Shown here: positions 6,412 to 8,987 of the stretch, piece by piece
Numbering within the stretch: position 1 is the first letter of the stretch
Layout: every line of letters begins with the position of its first letter
Assembly: GCA_014523665.1 (NCBI GenBank)
Contig: JAATVR010000252.1
Coordinates: forward strand, 1 to 8,987
DNA length: 8,987 nucleotides
DNA from: Nitrososphaerales archaeon TH526
Lineage (GTDB): Archaea; Thermoproteota; Nitrososphaeria; Nitrososphaerales; Nitrososphaeraceae
Direction of reading: 5' to 3'
The notes under the pieces: generated by a model
Database searches by the model: none
What the model was told of the DNA's origin: nothing
The model's input: the letters and a program-made list of their open reading frames with translations, nothing else
Translations under genes and position numbers: made by a program

Positions 6412-6680
6412 ATGCCTAGGTTCATGGATATCCATTCAATGGGTGGATATACATAAGATTATCTCGGAAAGGATCAAAAGGAACCTAGAGATGAATTCGG
6501 AATCAAAGTTATTAAAATTTTTCATGACCTGGATTCTGTATGATATTTTGTTTGTCAGATGCCCCTGACAGATTTGCAGTGGAAAAACACCACTCAAAGT
6601 TCGGTATGAAATGAGATTGGGTTACATCGGTTAAGATGACCTCAGAATGTGATGTCGACTTTAAATTGGTGAGTGAGTAA
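6412..6680 (+). pseudogene. Decayed DUF4242 (SCO4226-like) gene
   Basis: Read with corrections, this matches the intact DUF4242 protein at 7846-8085 along its whole length. Frame 1 from ATG 6412 gives MPRFMDIHSM (intact copy MPKFLDVHPM), then DEFGIKV (intact DEFGVKP). Stops occur at TAA 6454-6456 and TGA 6541-6543. Near 6541-6546 the match moves to another frame, giving CLSDAPDRFAVEKHHSKFGM (intact CLLDAPNKEAIEKHHARFGL). A TGA at 6612-6614 replaces the conserved Cys, followed by DWVTSVKMTS (intact EWITEVETTA). The frame runs on to TAA 6678-6680, beyond the usual end. With three premature stops and one frameshift it cannot be expressed. Divergence from the intact copy suggests an old paralogue or separately acquired homologue rather than a recent duplicate. 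Confidence 0.85.
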
Positions 6681-6687
6681 CTTTTGT

Positions 6688-6760
6688 TGCGCGCGCATGA
6701 TTTGTTTACATACAGAACCTTCAAGTAGTCGTTTTATACGACTCAATTTCTGCGCGCGAA
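6688..6760. repeat. GC-rich palindromic sites flanking a small hairpin
   Basis: TGCGCGCGCA (6688-6697) is a perfect 10-base palindrome, and a near copy TGCGCGCGAA occupies 6751-6760. The two can also pair with each other allowing one bulge. Between them AGTCGT (6727-6732) and ACGACT (6738-6743) form a perfect 6-bp hairpin with loop TTTAT. Such GCGCGC runs stand out strongly in this AT-rich DNA. Function unknown; possibilities are a protein-binding or recombination site, or a structured RNA element. Confidence 0.5.
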
Positions 6761-6916
6761 TTTAGAGTAGCCGAAATCGGAACGTGTATTATTATTTCTT
6801 TCTACCTTGTTCACCGACGGCAAGAAGAGACAATATAGGAACGCATGAAATTTACCTGTGATGAAAGAACCAGAGATAATACTTGGAGGTGGTATTCAGA
6901 ATTGCAGAAGAATACG

Positions 6917-7540
6917 TCATGCGCCTTTATCGTCCAATGATTCCTTTATCTGTTTGAGTGTCTCTACCAGAGGATGACGGTATCCAGTCTCTTTCTCTAA
7001 CTCCGAAAGAATATTCAAACCGCTTTGGACTGATTCCGCCGCTTTTTTACGTTTATTCAATTTTTTGAGTGCTTGACCAATACCCCAATAGTCTTTTGCC
7101 ATTTCAACCCTGTCATTGAGGCTTTCGTTAATTCCTAACGCCTTGATATAGTAATCTAGGGCTCCACCAAAATTATTCAAGTGGTATTGTACAGAACCGA
7201 TGTATGTATAGGCTCTTGCCATTTCAACCCTATCATTTAGGTTTTCATCAATTTCCAACGCCTTCTTATGATAAGTTAATGCATCTGGGCTATTATCCAT
7301 ATTAGAGAGTACAATACCAATATTGTTATAATCTGCCGCCATTCCAACCATATCATTTAGTTCTGTATGAATTTCTAGTGCCTTCTTCTGGTAGTCTAAT
7401 GCCTGTTGGTAATTACCCATTATAGAGAGTACAGTACCAGTATTGTTATAGTCTTTTGCCATTCCAACCCTATCATTTAGGTCTTCATTAGTCTCAAGTG
7501 CCTTACTATGATAATCCAATGCCTGTTTGTAATTACCCAT
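6917..7540 (-). CDS. TPR-repeat protein, truncated at its 5' end
   Basis: 207 residues built from tetratricopeptide repeats with an exact 40-residue period (M1, M41, M81, L121 and L161 occupy the same position), of the type with long linkers ending LNDRVGM/LNDRVEM. Four further units follow an incomplete first one; the last is divergent and ends in a charged tail (about 183-207). TPR arrays form a superhelical protein-binding scaffold; the partner is unknown. The 40-residue unit is also visible as ~120-bp DNA repeats. The ATG at 7540 lies in the middle of a TPR motif: the frame continues upstream with GDIGIVHYK, a normal helix-A sequence, to about 7567, then runs into integrase DNA and a stop at 7577-7579. 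The true N-terminus, any upstream domain and the promoter are therefore lost. It may still be translated from 7540, but is best treated as a 3' fragment. Confidence 0.75.
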   Translation of the reverse strand: MGNYKQALDYHSKALETNEDLNDRVGMAKDYNNTGTVLSIMGNYQQALDYQKKALEIHTELNDMVGMAADYNNIGIVLSNMDNSPDALTYHKKALEIDENLNDRVEMARAYTYIGSVQYHLNNFGGALDYYIKALGINESLNDRVEMAKDYWGIGQALKKLNKRKKAAESVQSGLNILSELEKETGYRHPLVETLKQIKESLDDKGA

Positions 7541-7566
7541 TTTATAGTGTACAATACCAATATCGC

Positions 7567-7794
7567 CAAACAGGACTTAGAGAGCCTCTCAAACAATGTG
7601 AAAGACGACCTGAGTGGAAAGCAGCCCACGGTTTCCGCAAATTCTACAAGACTCATGCTGAACAGGTAATGAAACCGATCAATGTAGAGATGACTATGGG
7701 ACATAACATTGGTATTTCTGCCAGTTACTATAGACCGGCAGAATCTGAAGTTCTCAAAAGACTATTTGCGTACCATCGATTTACTAACGGTTAG
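7567..7794 (+). pseudogene. C-terminal fragment of a tyrosine recombinase/integrase
   Basis: About 75 codons ending in TAG (7792-7794) match the end of archaeal phage-type integrases. The box II His-x2-Arg is HGFRK (following WKAA), the second His is in MGHNIGI, and the nucleophilic Tyr is in SASYYRP, with EVLKRL in the C-terminal helix. The N-terminal DNA-binding domain and the first catalytic Arg are missing, so it cannot recombine DNA by itself. Upstream of about 7567 the DNA is instead the antisense TPR gene, so the open frame extending back to 7498 is a chance continuation. It could be the residue of an integrated element whose integrase gene was cut by deletion or rearrangement. An SSV-like split (intC) is possible, but no tRNA gene is seen next to it. 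Confidence 0.8.
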
Positions 7795-7845
7795 TAATGA
7801 TAGTTTATCTTACAGTCTGTTGTAGTCTTCTGTCTGGCACTTATC

Positions 7846-8085
7846 CTATGCTGTCGTTTCTACTTCTGTAATCCATTCACACTTTAATCCAAATCTCGCA
7901 TGATGTTTTTCTATTGCTTCCTTATTGGGAGCATCAAGAAGACAAAAGAATCTGTCCTCTTTTTTATTGTAAAACATATTCTCAGGTTTGACACCAAATT
8001 CATCCACAGGAGCAGGCAAGGTCCATTTTCTTAAAGTATCTTCATCAAACCCTTTCATGGGATGTACATCCAGAAACTTTGGCAT
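7846..8085 (-). CDS. DUF4242 (SCO4226-like) small protein
   Basis: 79 residues, soluble, with the alpha-beta pattern of a ferredoxin-like fold. MPKFLDVHPM opens strand 1, FFCLLDAPNKEAIEKHHARF gives strand plus helix with the His-His pair (60-61), and CEWITEV closes the sheet. The Streptomyces member SCO4226 binds nickel, so metal binding through the histidines and Cys is possible here, but the role in archaea is not established. The ATG at 8085 has a consensus TATA box 28 bases upstream, so the gene is probably leaderless and expressed. It stands alone, tail to tail with the integrase fragment. A decayed homologue is at 6412-6680. Confidence 0.8.
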   Translation of the reverse strand: MPKFLDVHPMKGFDEDTLRKWTLPAPVDEFGVKPENMFYNKKEDRFFCLLDAPNKEAIEKHHARFGLKCEWITEVETTA

Positions 8086-8109
8086 TCTATAATTCGCTCA
8101 TTGCTAATG

Positions 8110-8117
8110 TATTTAAA
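8110..8117 (-). promoter_or_regulatory. Consensus TATA box of the DUF4242 gene
   Basis: The minus strand reads TTTAAATA, a near-ideal archaeal TATA box, centred 28 bases before the ATG at 8085. This predicts a leaderless mRNA and a strong promoter. Confidence 0.7.
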
Positions 8118-8244
8118 CGTATATTTTTTGTAAATGTCGTTACTAAGATTCAGCATTTTTTTAGACGACGGAGAGACTATAATAAGATCCGTACAGACTG
8201 ACTTTCATGCATAACTGCGCAATTTTTTAGGTACGTCTCCATTA

Positions 8245-8346
8245 TTAGTAAACCCCGGCTTCTTCCTTACATTGCTCCATAGTCTTAACATTTTTATATG
8301 CATGAACACGCCTATCACAACTATTTATATTATTAGTTCTCTCCAT
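8245..8346 (-). CDS. Possible 33-residue ORF
   Basis: ATG at 8344-8346, closed by two consecutive TAA codons (8245-8247 and 8242-8244). The product is hydrophilic with two cysteines (MERTNNINSCDRRVH at the start, TMEQCKEEAGVY at the end). No TATA box at leaderless distance or ribosome-binding site is seen, and an overlapping frame (8205-8303) is nearly as plausible. It may be a small protein or the tail of a lost gene. Confidence 0.2.
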   Translation of the reverse strand: MERTNNINSCDRRVHAYKNVKTMEQCKEEAGVY

Positions 8347-8454
8347 AGATATACAAATAACAATGGAAGGAATGACTAATAATGGTTTACATTCAAGGGA
8401 GTACGCTTAATACTTCGTTCTAATATTTTCACAGATATCTTCTTAACTATGGGC

Positions 8455-8568
8455 TCATTCTCGATTACAACTCTTCTTCTCCCTGCCTTTCTTTACAATG
8501 TACCTGCTGGCAAGGTAAGCTGCTAAGGCGGAGGCAATTGCAATAGCGATTTTTCTTTTAGTAGACAA
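8455..8568 (-). CDS. Possible small single-pass membrane protein (37 residues)
   Basis: TTG start (8566-8568), TGA stop (8455-8457). The predicted product starts STKRK after the initiator, has one Ala-rich hydrophobic helix (IAIAIASALAAYLA, about residues 7-20) and ends in a basic tail (KKGREKK), an arrangement typical of small membrane proteins with the tail inside. No ATG exists in the frame, which is open upstream to a TGA near 8605. Only a weak TATA-like ATTATTAA is found about 30 bases upstream. No family is recognised. Confidence 0.35.
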   Translation of the reverse strand: MSTKRKIAIAIASALAAYLASRYIVKKGREKKSCNRE

Positions 8569-8656
8569 TATCTTATTAATATGCTCTAATGGACTTAATA
8601 ATCATGATCTAAAATTGACCTATAGTTCTAAAGCTGATGAACTTATGGGACAATTC

Positions 8657-8663
8657 TTATAAT
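8657..8663 (+). promoter_or_regulatory. Weak TATA box of the cupin pseudogene
   Basis: TTATAAT is centred about 27 bases before the ATG at 8687, the leaderless spacing seen at other genes here. The match to consensus is modest and another AT-rich word (TAATATATT at 8671-8679) lies closer to the ATG. Confidence 0.35.
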
Positions 8664-8686
8664 TGAATTCTAATATATTCGATTCA

Positions 8687-8982
8687 ATGGCAAAAATGCA
8701 AAAGAAGAATCTAAATACATCACCTGAAAATTGAGCTGGCAAATCTTGGTGACGTCACAATTGGTCGAGCTAAATTTCAACCAGGTTGGAGCTGGGAAAA
8801 ATGTCAAACCTATTGTGAAAACAGGTAGCCGAATTAAGGTGGTAGTGGACGACGGCGAAGAAGAAGAATTCGGTCCAGGCGATGCTGCTGTAATCCCACC
8901 GGGACACAATGCGTGGGTTGTTGGAAATGAACCTGTAGTCGGAATTGATTTTACTGGATTAAAAGAGTATGCCAAGACCTGA
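8687..8982 (+). pseudogene. Cupin-domain protein gene, frameshifted twice and internally deleted
   Basis: Three plus-strand frames read in order form one small cupin protein. From ATG 8687, MAKMQKKNLNTSPEN ends at a TGA (8732-8734). A second frame from about 8727 gives IELANLGDVTIGRAKFQPGW and then SWEK (to about 8805). A third gives VKPIVKTGSRIKVVVDDG, then FGPGDAAVIPPGHNAWVVG (motif 2) and VGIDFTGLKEYAKT, ending TGA 8980-8982. At KTGS-RIKVV the segment that normally holds SCQ, the metal-binding His and the Tyr of motif 1 is missing, about 12-15 codons. The third frame alone (TTG 8731 onward) looks like an 83-residue ORF, but its first ~25 residues are out-of-frame translation. The product would lack the metal site even if frames were restored. 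Function of the intact family (small single-domain cupins in archaea and bacteria) is not established. Confidence 0.85.
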
Positions 8983-8987
8983 AGCCA

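Larger units (their letters stand above)
8118..8686. other. Intergenic region with only very short ORFs
   Basis: No gene longer than 40 codons is supported. Two minus-strand small frames are listed separately (8245-8346 and 8455-8568). A second 32-codon minus-strand frame (ATG 8303 to TGA 8205) overlaps the first; it lies about 23 bases after a TATA-like AATATAAAT at 8323-8331. No RNA gene or repeat is seen. Confidence 0.35.

Noticed and set aside
6512..6724. 70-codon minus-strand ORF
   Set aside because: Antisense to the DUF4242 pseudogene; no independent coding signal.
6845..6940. 31-codon plus-strand frame beginning MKFTCDERTRDN
   Set aside because: Overlaps the 3' end of the TPR gene by 24 bases, has no start signal and no recognisable relatives; probably chance.
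7498..7566. N-terminal part of the 98-codon plus-strand ORF that includes the integrase fragment
   Set aside because: This stretch is antisense to a TPR repeat; only the part from about 7567 has integrase features.
8670..8975. 101-codon minus-strand ORF, Pro/Ser/Thr-rich
   Set aside because: Shadow of the cupin pseudogene.
1..8987. CRISPR array, rRNA, tRNA, complete insertion sequence or a defence/biosynthetic cluster
   Set aside because: Looked for on both strands; no spaced repeats, no transposase with terminal repeats, no RNA genes and no multi-gene system beyond those listed.

Overview
The window looks archaeal, most likely a Nitrososphaera/Nitrosocosmicus-type member of the Nitrososphaerota (Thaumarchaeota). 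That assignment is an inference. It rests on AT-rich DNA, archaeal TATA boxes centred about 27-31 bases upstream of start codons (leaderless layout), a GGTGA ribosome-binding site at the one gene with a leader, and protein styles I associate with soil ammonia-oxidising archaea: a zinc-ribbon protein, a DUF4242 protein, a cupin, a response-regulator receiver and a tyrosine recombinase. No rRNA or tRNA is present to settle it.

Layout. 21-827 (+) is a six-helix ion channel with a non-standard selectivity filter. 1265-1912 (+) is an isochorismatase-family hydrolase gene killed by two in-frame stops, its promoter still in place. 2079-2231 holds a weak small ORF and a 10-bp tandem repeat. 2249-2749 (-) is a membrane-anchored extracellular protein with a TATA box and a palindrome upstream; its upstream region is the remnant of a response-regulator receiver (2797-2949). 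3280-3636 (+) is a zinc-ribbon protein, convergent with a minus-strand cluster: a TMEM175-type channel (5231-5866), a 41-residue small ORF starting 2 bases after it, and a patatin-like lipase (3669-5066) with its own TATA box.

From about 5930 to the end the DNA is mostly debris. It holds unidentified coding-like fragments, a frameshifted DUF4242 pseudogene (6412-6680) whose intact relative lies at 7846-8085 (-), a GC-rich palindromic structure, a 5'-truncated TPR gene (6917-7540, -) abutting the last ~75 residues of a tyrosine recombinase (7567-7794, +), one or two very small ORFs, and a cupin gene (8687-8982) broken by two frameshifts and an internal deletion.

The intact genes do not form an obvious pathway. 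The common theme is membrane and envelope function (two predicted cation channels, a lipase, an anchored surface protein), set in an accessory region undergoing gene loss. The clearest new information is the set of broken genes and the recombination junction at about 7567.
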